Origin: Bacteroidaceae bacterium
GTDB taxonomy: Bacteria > Bacteroidota > Bacteroidia > Bacteroidales > Bacteroidaceae
Direction of reading: 5' to 3'
Assembly: GCA_017524545.1 (NCBI GenBank)
Contig: JAFXVN010000011.1
Span: 1-39,265 of the forward strand
DNA length: 39,265 bases
A program made the position numbers and the translations under genes. Shown piece after piece: positions 32,678 through 39,265 of this stretch. The number at the start of each line of letters is the position of its first letter. Within the stretch, counting starts at the first letter, position 1. The notes under the pieces are model-generated. The model had not been told where the DNA came from, did not search any database, and was given only the letters and a program-made list of their open reading frames with translations.

Positions 32678-33077
32678 CTTTGATGTTTTTATAAAGTTTG
32701 TAACTTCGGTTAATAATTTCTTCGGAAAGGATTGCTCCGCATTCCTGCCGCGCCATTGCCTGCACGAGGCGAGGCCAGTCTTTTTCTGTCAGCCGTTGCA
32801 GGCCGCCAAAGCCAGTCCACTGGCAGACGTTCTTGATGTAACGGTCTGTGTCGTTTTCCGTTGGCGGCGACCATCGGCGGATGATGTCACGGATGCAGAC
32901 GGCTTTGTACTTCCGGGCATAGGTGCGTAGGATGCAGAAGGCGGCACGCAGGCCCCATTCCATTGTCTCGAACTGGACGAAGGCCTTGTCACTTTGAAAG
33001 ATAGCCTGTCCTTTCCATTGGGTACCTGCAACCCGCCGAATGTTCAGCGGGTTGCAGTTTCTTAGGCCCCTAGTCAT
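32637..33077 (-). CDS. Structural protein P5 family / lysozyme-like protein
   Basis: A 146-residue protein starting MTRGLRNCNPLNIRRVAGTQ, with FVQFETMEWGLRAAFCILRTY and RDIIRRWSPPTENDTDRYIK. The pattern R-G-(I/L)-R-N-x-N-P-x-N-I, then a gap and WxPPxENxTxxY, is that of phage-type lytic enzymes annotated as P5 or related to PRD1 lytic proteins. It is likely to act on peptidoglycan. ATG 33077 is chosen because the 7-residue extension upstream is microrepeat. Second gene after the HU-like one. Confidence 0.8.
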   Translation of the reverse strand: MTRGLRNCNPLNIRRVAGTQWKGQAIFQSDKAFVQFETMEWGLRAAFCILRTYARKYKAVCIRDIIRRWSPPTENDTDRYIKNVCQWTGFGGLQRLTEKDWPRLVQAMARQECGAILSEEIINRSYKLYKNIKDETGNQKQVVGNS

Positions 33078-33099
33078 TTCACAATTTAACGATTTCACA

Positions 33100-33146
33100 A
33101 TTTACAATTTAATTGTCAGATTGTACAATTGTCAGATTGTCAAATC
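33100..33146. repeat. ATTGTCAGATTGTACAATTG microrepeat before the P5-like gene
   Basis: Repeats of ATTGTCAGATTGT fill the short gap between the HU-like and P5-like genes; same style as the array inside the TrmH gene. Confidence 0.6.
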
Positions 33147-33606
33147 ATTCCAGTCCCTGAATGGTTTCCTCGTTCTTGATGACCTGGATTTGCTCTGCCT
33201 GTGCGGCGCGGCTGGGCACGAGCTGGAAGGTGGCTTCCTGACGGATGTTCTTGAAGTCCTTGCCAGGCTCCCAGCTGACATTGACCTCCTTGATGTTGCG
33301 GGCGCTGAAATCGTCGGTGGTTCGTGCGCCTTCGGACTTGAGGCGGGGCTGGAAGTCGCCGAGTGCGCCGAGCTTTACGCGCTTGCCGGCAAGCATCATC
33401 TCGCGCAGACAATCAACGGCGATGGTGAGCAGACCGACGATGTCGCCCTTACCATACACGCAGCCGTGATTGTGGATGTGATTGGCGAATTCGTTGATGT
33501 CGATGACCTCGGTGCACTGAGCAATGCCATAGGCCTTCGTTTCGGTGATTTGCGCCTTCTTGGTTCCGGGCTTCGTGCCCATGATTGCGATACTGTAATT
33601 GATCAT
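33145..33606 (-). CDS. HU-like DNA-binding protein (HU-HIG type)
   Basis: A 153-residue DNA-binding protein of the HU-related family found only in Bacteroidota. Seen: KPGTKKAQITETKAYGIAQ, DINEFANHIHNHG, GDIVGLLTIAVDCLREMMLAGKRV, and GALGDFQPRLKSEGARTTDDF, the HU beta-arm region. The C-terminal 30 residues are an added tail. Complete. Its 164-base leader holds four 22-base repeats. It heads a run with the P5-like, smalltalk and 86-aa membrane genes, the usual context for this family. Confidence 0.9.
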   Translation of the reverse strand: MINYSIAIMGTKPGTKKAQITETKAYGIAQCTEVIDINEFANHIHNHGCVYGKGDIVGLLTIAVDCLREMMLAGKRVKLGALGDFQPRLKSEGARTTDDFSARNIKEVNVSWEPGKDFKNIRQEATFQLVPSRAAQAEQIQVIKNEETIQGLE

Positions 33607-33672
33607 AGCAAAAGTGTTTTTTAGGATTAATTATTTAAGGTTAAATACTCTATTGTGGTCGGCTTGGAAACG

Positions 33673-33760
33673 CACCTGCATGTGTTGGGCATTGCACCTG
33701 CATGAGTTGGCCAACGCTCCTGCATTTGTTTGGCAACACAGCAGCATGTGTTTTTTGACT
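33673..33760. repeat. 4 x 22-base imperfect tandem repeats in the HU-like leader
   Basis: Units begin at 33673, 33695, 33717 and 33739, each close to CACCTGCATGAGTTGGCCAACG. On the transcribed strand each carries ATGCAGG or ATGCTGC preceded by AACxCA or a drifted form. They lie between the promoter (33771-33802) and the HU-like ATG. Confidence 0.8.
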
Positions 33761-33770
33761 TCCCACGGTG

Positions 33771-33802
33771 CAAAGGTACGGCAGCAAGTGTCAATAATCA
33801 AA
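33771..33802 (-). promoter_or_regulatory. HU-like gene promoter
   Basis: On the minus strand TTTG (33799-33802), 20-base spacer, TACCTTTG (33771-33778). It is followed by the repeat-bearing leader. Confidence 0.7.
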
Positions 33803-33807
33803 AGACA

Positions 33808-33848
33808 GAAAAAGCATGGCTTCCAGAGGTAGGAAACCATGCCTTTTC
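33808..33848. terminator. Hairpin GCATGG...CCATGC
   Basis: A 17-base imperfect stem (arms 33808-33824 and 33832-33848) with A-rich and T-rich flanks. It is placed to end the minus-strand ORF at 33946. The rest of 33849-33945 shows nothing I can name. Confidence 0.6.
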
Positions 33849-33945
33849 AGCAAGAATGTCATTATATATAGAGAAATATGAACAGACAGGATGAATAACA
33901 GGTGGACAAATATGCTATTCAGGTTGTGAAAAAAGTGAGTGCACC

Positions 33946-34182
33946 TTATTGGCGAAGCACGCGCATACCCGCCCATCGCAAGAGACATCTTGCTTTTACC
34001 TGCGTAATGGTGAAGCTGCCATTGAGAAGGCGAAACACATATCGCAGTTCTTTGTCTGGCAGTTGAGATTTCCTCTTCTTCCTTCGCGACTCGGCAGAGT
34101 TCAAGTCTACTTGACTCTGCACTCGCTGCTTCGTCAGTTCCTGCCAAGACTTAGGTACAGATAAATCGATGACTGTTTTCAT
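33946..34182 (-). CDS. Short hypothetical protein, probably a degraded gene
   Basis: A 78-residue ORF. The parts MKTVIDLSVPKSWQEL and DKELRYVFRLLNGSFTITQV with RCLLRWAGMRVL resemble the start of a Prevotella family that I cannot name. Between them, QRVQSQVDLNSAESRRKKRK is encoded by a palindrome (34086-34126). The protein stops soon after VLRQ, much shorter than I expect, so the 3' part is probably lost. The -7 box TACCTTTG (34187-34194, minus strand) lies 4 bases before the ATG. Confidence 0.5.
   Translation of the reverse strand: MKTVIDLSVPKSWQELTKQRVQSQVDLNSAESRRKKRKSQLPDKELRYVFRLLNGSFTITQVKARCLLRWAGMRVLRQ
34086..34126. repeat. 41-base palindromic repeat inside the 78-aa ORF
   Basis: Arms GCGACTCGGCAGAGTTCAAG and CTTGACTCTGCACTCGC pair with small bulges around a 2-4 base loop. 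It is read in frame as a charged insert in an otherwise conserved-looking N-terminus. Confidence 0.65.
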
Positions 34183-34310
34183 ACCGCAAAGGTACGGAAG
34201 CAGTCAAAAGTACGAAAAGACAAAAAGAGCGGCACGCTTAACAATATTCTTAAGGAATAAATTAACAGATAAAACTGTGTCTATTCGAGTTATTCTAATG
34301 AAAAAATCCG

Positions 34311-34318
34311 TATCTTTG
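34311..34318 (+). promoter_or_regulatory. -7 box of the metallophosphoesterase gene
   Basis: TATCTTTG, 33 bases before the ATG at 34352, which rules out the longer in-frame starts further upstream. Confidence 0.65.
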
Positions 34319-34351
34319 TCATCAGTTAACATAGCATTAGGAACTGATATT

Positions 34352-35449
34352 ATGAAAAACATACGTTTATCCTTGTCAAAACTCATTTGTGGATTGCTTT
34401 TCTTCACCACAGGAATCTGTACGGCGCAGACCGTGCCTGACTTCGTGATGCCCCAAGCAGAGGAAGCGTTTATTCGCTACCTCAACTGGAAAGGCGGTGA
34501 AGAGACACTTGTTTTCCCCATTCTCACGGATGTGCACACCGGATGGTATAGCGACAGAGGCGAAGCCTATAGACATCTCGGCTATATGGCTGCTACTGAC
34601 CGGCTCTTTGGGTACGACTTCATGGCCAATCTTGGAGACATCGGACTGAATGGAGGAGAAGCCCGCAACTCTTCAGAAGCTGCAGACAAGGTCGTCATGC
34701 AGACTCGCCAGCAGATGGAACTTTTCCACGGCGTATGGATTTATACACCAGGCAACCATGATTGGGACGGAGGAGCAGGACGCCACTACACCAGCCAGTT
34801 CCTTTCGGACGCTTTCCAGAAGCCAAGTGAGCAATATTCTGAAGGCAACCTGCATATTGCAGAAGGCAAGGCTTATGGCTACTACGACCTGCCAGAAATG
34901 CACGTCCGCATCATCTTCCTGAACAGTCAGGGGACAGAGACACTTGGCGAGAACTATTACACCTTCGACAACGAGCAATTGGAGTGGCTGATTGATGTAT
35001 TGAAGTGTACAAGCAAAGGTACAGATATCTTGACATTCTCCCACTACATGCCCCATCCTATAGGACGCTGGATGAGTGTGAAGGATGCCAAGCGTCCAAC
35101 CTGCGAAGTGCTTTGTCATCTGCTGGCCGACTTCGTGAATCGTCGGAAGGGCGGGGAGCTTGGATTGGAATGGAACTTCAAGCGAAGCAAAGGCCGACTG
35201 GTAGGCCTCCTATGTGGCGACACCCATTGCAATAGACACATCAAAGATGATGGCGTAAATTACTACATCACCCAGGGGCTGGGCTTTGTGGACCGCGGGC
35301 AGATGCTTCCCGGTCAGACACATGCCGACTATGACCTGAATGCATCCCTGTGTTTCGATGTGATAGCCTTGAAACTGAAGAGCAAGCAGGTACATTCCTT
35401 CCGAGTGGGAGCAGGAGGTAAGGATTACGATTTGGAGTTCTCGTACTAA
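34352..35449 (+). CDS. Secreted calcineurin-like metallophosphoesterase
   Basis: A 365-residue exported phosphoesterase. Signal peptide to about residue 25 (GICTAQ). Metal-site motifs: FPILTDVHTGW (D60, H62), MANLGDIGLNGG, TPGNHDWDGG, FSHYMPHP and LLCGDTHCNRH. All five calcineurin blocks are intact. Substrate unknown; related Bacteroides proteins act on nucleotides or sugar phosphates outside the cytoplasm. It is a single gene with its own promoter. Confidence 0.9.
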   Translation: MKNIRLSLSKLICGLLFFTTGICTAQTVPDFVMPQAEEAFIRYLNWKGGEETLVFPILTDVHTGWYSDRGEAYRHLGYMAATDRLFGYDFMANLGDIGLNGGEARNSSEAADKVVMQTRQQMELFHGVWIYTPGNHDWDGGAGRHYTSQFLSDAFQKPSEQYSEGNLHIAEGKAYGYYDLPEMHVRIIFLNSQGTETLGENYYTFDNEQLEWLIDVLKCTSKGTDILTFSHYMPHPIGRWMSVKDAKRPTCEVLCHLLADFVNRRKGGELGLEWNFKRSKGRLVGLLCGDTHCNRHIKDDGVNYYITQGLGFVDRGQMLPGQTHADYDLNASLCFDVIALKLKSKQVHSFRVGAGGKDYDLEFSY

Positions 35450-35455
35450 TTCTAT

Positions 35456-35740
35456 TCAGAACCAAAACCCTTTTGACTCTTTTTTGTTCTCAAAGATTGT
35501 CGGATTGTAAAGTTCAGCCACCTTCGAGCTGTGCCATTCAGGGAACTCCTCCGGATTATCCTTGATGGTATTCACGATGTCAAAGAGTGCATTGTGCTCG
35601 AAGTGCATCCAGGCAGTGGGGTCGGTGCTTTGCAACAGGCGAATCTCCACCGCCTGCAGCGTGTGACAAATCCTTTGATGAAGCATTGAGCGGTACTGTC
35701 CAGACTGTACCTCAGAGCGTAGCACGTCCATCAGTTCCAC
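35456..35740 (-). CDS. Hypothetical protein, 5' end possibly lost
   Basis: A 94-residue ORF (MELMDVLRSEVQSGQYRSML...), mostly helical, with LHQRICHTLQAVEIRLLQ and a C-terminal FPEWHSSKVAELYNPTIFEN. I do not recognise it. The reading frame stays open about 8 codons upstream (FAAQYLSV) before it meets the 46-base repeat at 35760, so the gene may be a 3' fragment of a longer one cut by that repeat. It converges with the metallophosphoesterase gene. Confidence 0.5.
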   Translation of the reverse strand: MELMDVLRSEVQSGQYRSMLHQRICHTLQAVEIRLLQSTDPTAWMHFEHNALFDIVNTIKDNPEEFPEWHSSKVAELYNPTIFENKKESKGFWF

Positions 35741-35759
35741 TGATAGGTACTGCGCAGCG

Positions 35760-35805
35760 AAGCTCCGCGACTACAATCGCGTCTTGGTGCTAAAGCATCC
35801 AAGAA
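35760..35805. repeat. 46-base dispersed repeat, copy 2
   Basis: Same sequence as 29027-29072 with one change (GCGTCT for GCGCCT), keeping both hairpins. It starts the mosaic that runs to 35.96 kb. Confidence 0.85.
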
Positions 35806-35827
35806 CTGCTCAATGCCGATATCTATT

Positions 35828-35989
35828 GCCCTCACAGACAAGTAAAGAAGGACAATGCGCCTAAATCATAGCGACATGAAAGAGGATGCAGCAAGACTAC
35901 TTCGCGATGGGCATCTTAGCGCGTTGCCAAGCCAAGATGCCGCCATCAAGATTGATGACTTCATCACCTAGCTTCAAAAGCTTGGCAAA
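35828..35989 (-). pseudogene. Rearranged copy of a rhodanese 3' end
   Basis: Two blocks copied from the end of the window: 35828-35862 equals 38996-39030 (35 of 35), and 35863-35959 equals 39111-39207 (96 of 97). The 80 bases between them in the original are missing. The minus strand reads LKLGDEVINLDGGILAWQRA and KMPIAK to a stop, the tail of a rhodanese domain without its active-site loop. It lies just downstream of the GH43 stop. Confidence 0.85.
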
Positions 35990-36008
35990 GTCAAGGTGTG
36001 AATAAGAA

Positions 36009-37805
36009 TCACTTGACTAAAACTTTGCGTCCGTTAACGATGTAAATACCCTTGCGCTTAGGCATATTGATACGATTCCCTTGAAGATTGTACCATAATT
36101 CGTTTCCTATGCTTGATTCTTCCTTAACCTGATTCAAAGCAGTGGGGTCTTCTCCTGTGCGATATCCCCATATTGTAACACCTGATTTGGCTAGTGCAGT
36201 GAAGGCTACTACTATTTTTGTCTGGTTTGGCTCCATTTTTTGCTCAACAATGACGCCCTTATACAGGATATTGCCTAATGTCAAGTTGACGTATGATGTT
36301 CCTTCCACCAGTTGCCATTTGCCGGTTTTCGCTCCGCTGATGGTTCCGTCTGCATGTAGTGTGATATCTACAGGGGTGGCCAGTTCCTTTTCGCGGTGAT
36401 CCAATCCGTACCGATGAATAAGCAATTGATATATGCCTGAAATTCGGTCTGTTGCCACATGCTGTGAAGATGCAATCTCGTCACTTTTTACTTTCTCTCC
36501 CGTATATTCAAATGGGGCAGCAATGAGCCATCCATCCTCATTTTGATACACTTGATGTACACGCACCTGGTGTGCCTCACCACTGTTCTGGAAACGACTA
36601 TGATAGACCAGATAGGTGCGGCCATCTGGCGCAGCGATGATGGAGTTGTGTCCCTGTGACCGCTCGCCGTCATTCTTCAGCATATTACCCCAATAGCCGT
36701 ATGCGCCAAAGATATTAACGCCACGGGTGCTGCTGTTCGGACCAAAGTTCAATTCGTAGTCACTCAAAACAGCTTTTTTGCCAGAAGCATCAACATAAGG
36801 TCCATTTGGATTGTTCGAGCGAAACACACGCATTTGATAGCCTCCATTGTTGTAGTCATCCGGGTTTCCACCTGCCGCCAGCCCTCCGTTGGAAACAAAA
36901 AGGAAATAATAGTCACCAATGTGTTCAATATAAGAGCCCTCGCCCGAAGAATAGAAACCTCCTGCTATCTTTTTGCCAAAGTATGGGTCGCTGGTTACGC
37001 CATCAGTATTGCCTCTTGTCGATGGATACTGCACGTCATAGTCGCGCAAGCCATTCTCCTCGTTCAATTCCAAAATCCAGATGCCACCACTCCATGAACC
37101 GTATGACATCCACAGTTTCCCATTTTCATCAAAGAATACGCACGGATCAATGCAATGTGGCCAACGACGTCCCCAATAGGTCGTATAGCGCGAAGGAATG
37201 GATTCCTGCGTACCTATTGCCAATTCCATGTCAGTGTTCTTATAGTCCAATGACGCTGGGCATCCGCTCACGTTGAATCCACTGACAATCACAGGGCCTT
37301 GGTAAACATACGGACCAGTAATCCTGTCGGCCGTGAGCAAAACGATGCTAGAGTTCCATTGTGGTCCATTTATGCTCATATACATGCACCACTTTTCCAT
37401 TGTGTCATTATAGATTACATCAGGAGCCCACATATTGCCACCAATAGAGTAATCGCCATAGGCGGCAGACCAGTCGTGGGCATCAAAGTTGGGAAACTCC
37501 ACCTCAACACCGTCCTTGATGACTGTTTTCGTAGCACAGTTTCTGAAAGCATTTTCGTTGCTGACTCCACCAACGATTCTTCCATTATCGTTCATGCGTC
37601 CCCAGGACCAGCTTGCCGATGTCCAGCTCATCAAGTCTTTTGTCTTTGCTACAGCATGATGACTGCCAAAGATATAATAATACCTGCTTGCCGGCTCCCA
37701 GACTACACTTGGGTCATGTACAGAAACGCGATCCAATTGATATGCGCTAACAATGAAAGAGTTTAAAAGAAGAACAGTGAAAAGGACAACTGATGTTTTC
37801 GTCAT
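36009..37805 (-). CDS. GH43 arabinan endo-1,5-alpha-L-arabinosidase
   Basis: Exported family 43 enzyme that cuts arabinan side chains of plant pectin. Signal peptide MTKTSVVLFTVLLLNSFIVS is followed by VSVHDPSVVW (general base D31) and the five-bladed propeller, with GNMWAPDVIYND, FDENGKLWMSYGSWSGGIW and SEGSYIEH/GEGSYIEHIGDYYFLF-type blocks. A C-terminal GH43_C beta domain (about 455-560) and the Prevotella tail (LWYNLQGNRINMPKRKGIYI...) close the 598 residues. ATG 37805 is chosen since the -7 box TACCTTTG (minus strand, 37861-37868) lies upstream of it. Plant-fibre use fits a gut or rumen Prevotella. Confidence 0.92.
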   Translation of the reverse strand: MTKTSVVLFTVLLLNSFIVSAYQLDRVSVHDPSVVWEPASRYYYIFGSHHAVAKTKDLMSWTSASWSWGRMNDNGRIVGGVSNENAFRNCATKTVIKDGVEVEFPNFDAHDWSAAYGDYSIGGNMWAPDVIYNDTMEKWCMYMSINGPQWNSSIVLLTADRITGPYVYQGPVIVSGFNVSGCPASLDYKNTDMELAIGTQESIPSRYTTYWGRRWPHCIDPCVFFDENGKLWMSYGSWSGGIWILELNEENGLRDYDVQYPSTRGNTDGVTSDPYFGKKIAGGFYSSGEGSYIEHIGDYYFLFVSNGGLAAGGNPDDYNNGGYQMRVFRSNNPNGPYVDASGKKAVLSDYELNFGPNSSTRGVNIFGAYGYWGNMLKNDGERSQGHNSIIAAPDGRTYLVYHSRFQNSGEAHQVRVHQVYQNEDGWLIAAPFEYTGEKVKSDEIASSQHVATDRISGIYQLLIHRYGLDHREKELATPVDITLHADGTISGAKTGKWQLVEGTSYVNLTLGNILYKGVIVEQKMEPNQTKIVVAFTALAKSGVTIWGYRTGEDPTALNQVKEESSIGNELWYNLQGNRINMPKRKGIYIVNGRKVLVK

Positions 37806-37906
37806 TATTTCTCTTGCTATTAAATGGTAAAAGGTCATCTGAAAAATATAAAAGACACTGCAAAGGTACGACAAAAATCCAAGACAACCATCATAAACAC
37901 AAAAAA

Positions 37907-37927
37907 ACTCACGGAAGAGCCGTGAGT
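37907..37927 (-). terminator. Rho-independent terminator after the MutS-I gene
   Basis: Stem ACTCACGG / CCGTGAGT with loop CTCTT on the minus strand, followed by seven T. It ends the gene at 37987, just before the GH43 promoter. Confidence 0.8.
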
Positions 37928-37986
37928 TCGTAATGAACAAGGAATTGTTCACGCTTCGGTGCTCCGGCTTTGCCGCCTGAGCACCT

Positions 37987-38592
37987 TTAGGAGCGCAAGA
38001 ACAACTCCTGCTGAACTGCATTGGCACTTTCATTGTGCTTTGCAGGCTTGCAGAAATCAGTGATGTCATCACAGATGGCAACGCGGATTCCGTGCCGAAT
38101 TAATTTTGGGAGAAAAGTATCTAAACAGTGGTGAGGGAAGCTTGCGATAGTGATTTTGTCCTCTTCGACGATGCTGGTAAGGCAAAGAACCTCAGCTGCT
38201 TTGACAGCATCTTCTTCGAAGCACCTGTAAACATCACCACTACGGAAGAGAAGCAACGCATCAGGATGTTTTTCCTTGAGGCTGGCAAATTGCTTGAAGA
38301 AAGGCGATTCAGCGACGGCTACCTCTTCGGGAGCCTCCGACTTTTCATCGGAAGGCTCACCCTGTTCTGCTTCAGCGGCCACTTCCTGCGCTACCTCTGT
38401 AGCAGCCTCTGCGACCTGTGCCTTAGCAGCTTCTTTAGCTTGCTGATAATCGAGGGAGAGAGCCGCAAGCTGAATTTCATTGATTTGGAGATTCAACTTC
38501 TTAGAGAGAAGGAAGCTGTAACGAATTGCTTTGAGTGCATCGCGGAAATTCATTTCACAGCGGAGCCTACCCTCCATGCCTTCGACTAACAC
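37987..38592 (-). CDS. MutS domain I-like protein
   Basis: A protein whose residues about 95-180 resemble the mismatch-recognition domain I of MutS: FFKQFASLKEKHPDALLLFR, SGDVYRCFEEDAVKAAEVL and FPHHCLDTFLPKLIRHGIRV, but without the rest of MutS. Such lone domains occur in Bacteroides mobile elements and polyvalent proteins. The N-terminal third is helical and Ala/Glu-rich. Start here is GTG 38592; ATG 38577 is also possible. A 30-codon frame from ATG 38688 reads straight into it but is broken by TAG at 38596-38598. Confidence 0.7.
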   Translation of the reverse strand: MLVEGMEGRLRCEMNFRDALKAIRYSFLLSKKLNLQINEIQLAALSLDYQQAKEAAKAQVAEAATEVAQEVAAEAEQGEPSDEKSEAPEEVAVAESPFFKQFASLKEKHPDALLLFRSGDVYRCFEEDAVKAAEVLCLTSIVEEDKITIASFPHHCLDTFLPKLIRHGIRVAICDDITDFCKPAKHNESANAVQQELFLRS

Positions 38593-38595
38593 CTG

Positions 38596-38688
38596 CTAGC
38601 CCTGCTGACCATTGGCTTTCCCTTCGGCCGCCGAGCCTTGCTTCTTGAACTCTTTCTTCACTGCGGAAATCTGAACATTTGCTTTCAT
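38596..38688 (-). other. 30-codon 5' piece of the MutS-I gene before an in-frame TAG
   Basis: MKANVQISAVKKEFKKQGSA plus AEGKANGQQG then TAG, continuing in the same frame as QVLVEGMEGRLRCEMNF. The even composition on both sides of the stop suggests it was once one protein. It could be a nonsense mutation, a sequence error or a readthrough site. Confidence 0.6.
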
Positions 38689-39144
38689 TGTTTTGTAATT
38701 TTGTAAGTGAAACATAAATCTTATTTATTTTTTACGAACAACGAAGAGCGACAGGGGGAAAGGCCCTGTTGTCAAGGGAGGATGTCCGTGTATTTTGCAA
38801 AGAAGGTGGCAGCTCCGACGCCGAAGGGAACGGACGGAGCAGTGAGAGACATCTGTGCTCAGCACAAAAATGTCCGAGTCGTGACGGACGAAGGCAAGGC
38901 CAAATGGCAGCACAGGAGCGGAACAGAGCATCGCGCCAAAGCAGGAAGTCCGAGCAGAAGAGGGATTAGAGGCGGAGCAGAAGTGAGCGCTACCAGCCCT
39001 CACAGACAAGTAAAGAAGGACAATGCGCCTTGGATTTCATCCGACCATTTCTCGCCATGACAAAGATTAAGCAAGCTTATCTTTGTTCATTTGGCTTATA
39101 GAAATGGTTCAAATCATAGCGACCTGAAAGAGGATGCAGCAAGA
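38689..39144. other. Stretch without a supported gene
   Basis: About 450 bases. 38700-38990 is purine-rich on the plus strand with an open frame of 117 codons (basic, low complexity) that matches nothing I know. 38996-39030 and 39111-39144 are the blocks copied to 35.8 kb. No clear promoter. Confidence 0.5.
39061..39085 (-). terminator. Hairpin downstream of the rhodanese gene
   Basis: CAAAGATTAAGCAAGCTTAT+CTTTG: arms CAAAGAT/ATCTTTG and AAGC/GCTT with a 1-base bulge. It lies inside the 80-base segment that is missing in the 35.8-kb copy. Confidence 0.6.
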
Positions 39145-39265
39145 CTACTTCGCGATGGGCATCTTAGCGCGTTGCCAAGCCAAGATGCCGCCATCAAGAT
39201 TGATGACCTCGTACCCCAGCTTCACCAACTTCTGAGCAGCCGACGCGCTGCGACGGCCACTGCGA
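39145..39265 (-). CDS. Rhodanese-like protein, C-terminus (partial)
   Basis: Only the last 39 codons lie in the window: RSGRRSASAAQKLVKLGYEV then INLDGGILAWQRAKMPIAK. The RSGRRS is the active-site loop, whose sulfur-carrying Cys would be the codon split by the window edge. The GGILAWQ ending is typical of single-domain rhodaneses that transfer sulfane sulfur. The gene continues beyond the window. Confidence 0.9.
   Translation of the reverse strand, partial: RSGRRSASAAQKLVKLGYEVINLDGGILAWQRAKMPIAK

Noticed and set aside
38707-39060. 117-codon plus-strand frame
   Set aside because: Basic, low-complexity translation with no recognisable motif, running into the duplicated blocks; not supported as a gene.

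Overview
The window looks like a chromosome segment of a Bacteroidales bacterium, most likely a Prevotella-type organism. Three things point there: promoters with the Bacteroidota -7 box TAnnTTTG in front of many genes; families largely confined to the phylum (DUF4835/PorD, TamL, GldE, DUF4296, DUF6169, smalltalk, HU-like DNA-binding protein, a DksA-like protein with a degraded zinc finger); and secreted proteins ending in a Prevotella-style C-terminal tail (..GIYIVNGRKVLVK).

Layout. 0.1-4.2 kb: plus-strand run dnaN, DEDDh exonuclease, coaBC, porD. 4.3-10.5 kb: uvrB (-), a charged unknown protein (+), TrmH methyltransferase (-) and tamL (+), with two nearly identical divergent promoter cassettes. 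10.4-13.2 kb: minus-strand ssb, gldE, glycosyltransferase. 13.3-19.7 kb: secreted endonuclease/phosphatase-like protein, a 48-aa/DUF6169 gene pair, a frameshifted GH29 alpha-fucosidase, a large secreted protein and a HEPN-MNT fusion. 19.9-28.5 kb: a metzincin-type protease and the housekeeping operon ileS, dksA-like, lspA, DUF4296 lipoprotein and a 62-aa gene (all -). 28.6-36 kb: accessory region with an IS1182-type remnant, an AT-rich NgoBV/NlaIV-like restriction-modification operon with a two-helix membrane protein, and a phage-flavoured cassette (HU-like, P5/lysozyme-like, smalltalk, two-helix membrane protein). 34.3-38.7 kb: a metallophosphoesterase, a GH43 arabinanase and a MutS-domain-I protein. 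The window ends inside a rhodanese gene whose 3' end is also present, internally deleted, at 35.8 kb.

The most striking signal runs across all of this. Several families of short tandem or palindromic repeats (7-, 8- and 10-base units; G-rich hairpins of about 30-100 bp) lie between genes and also inside reading frames, apparently kept open: coaBC 3' end, the PorD signal peptide, the UvrB linker, TrmH, the glycosyltransferase, the endonuclease (twice), the DUF4296 signal peptide, IleS (three times), the 86-aa membrane protein and the 78-aa ORF near 34 kb. This resembles the protein-invading palindromic elements of Rickettsia and is the best candidate here for something not previously described in this lineage. 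Other items of interest are the membrane protein attached to the restriction system, the HU/P5/smalltalk cassette, the HEPN-MNT fusion and tandem 22-base repeats in two places.

All functions are read from motifs and remembered family features; no database search was run.
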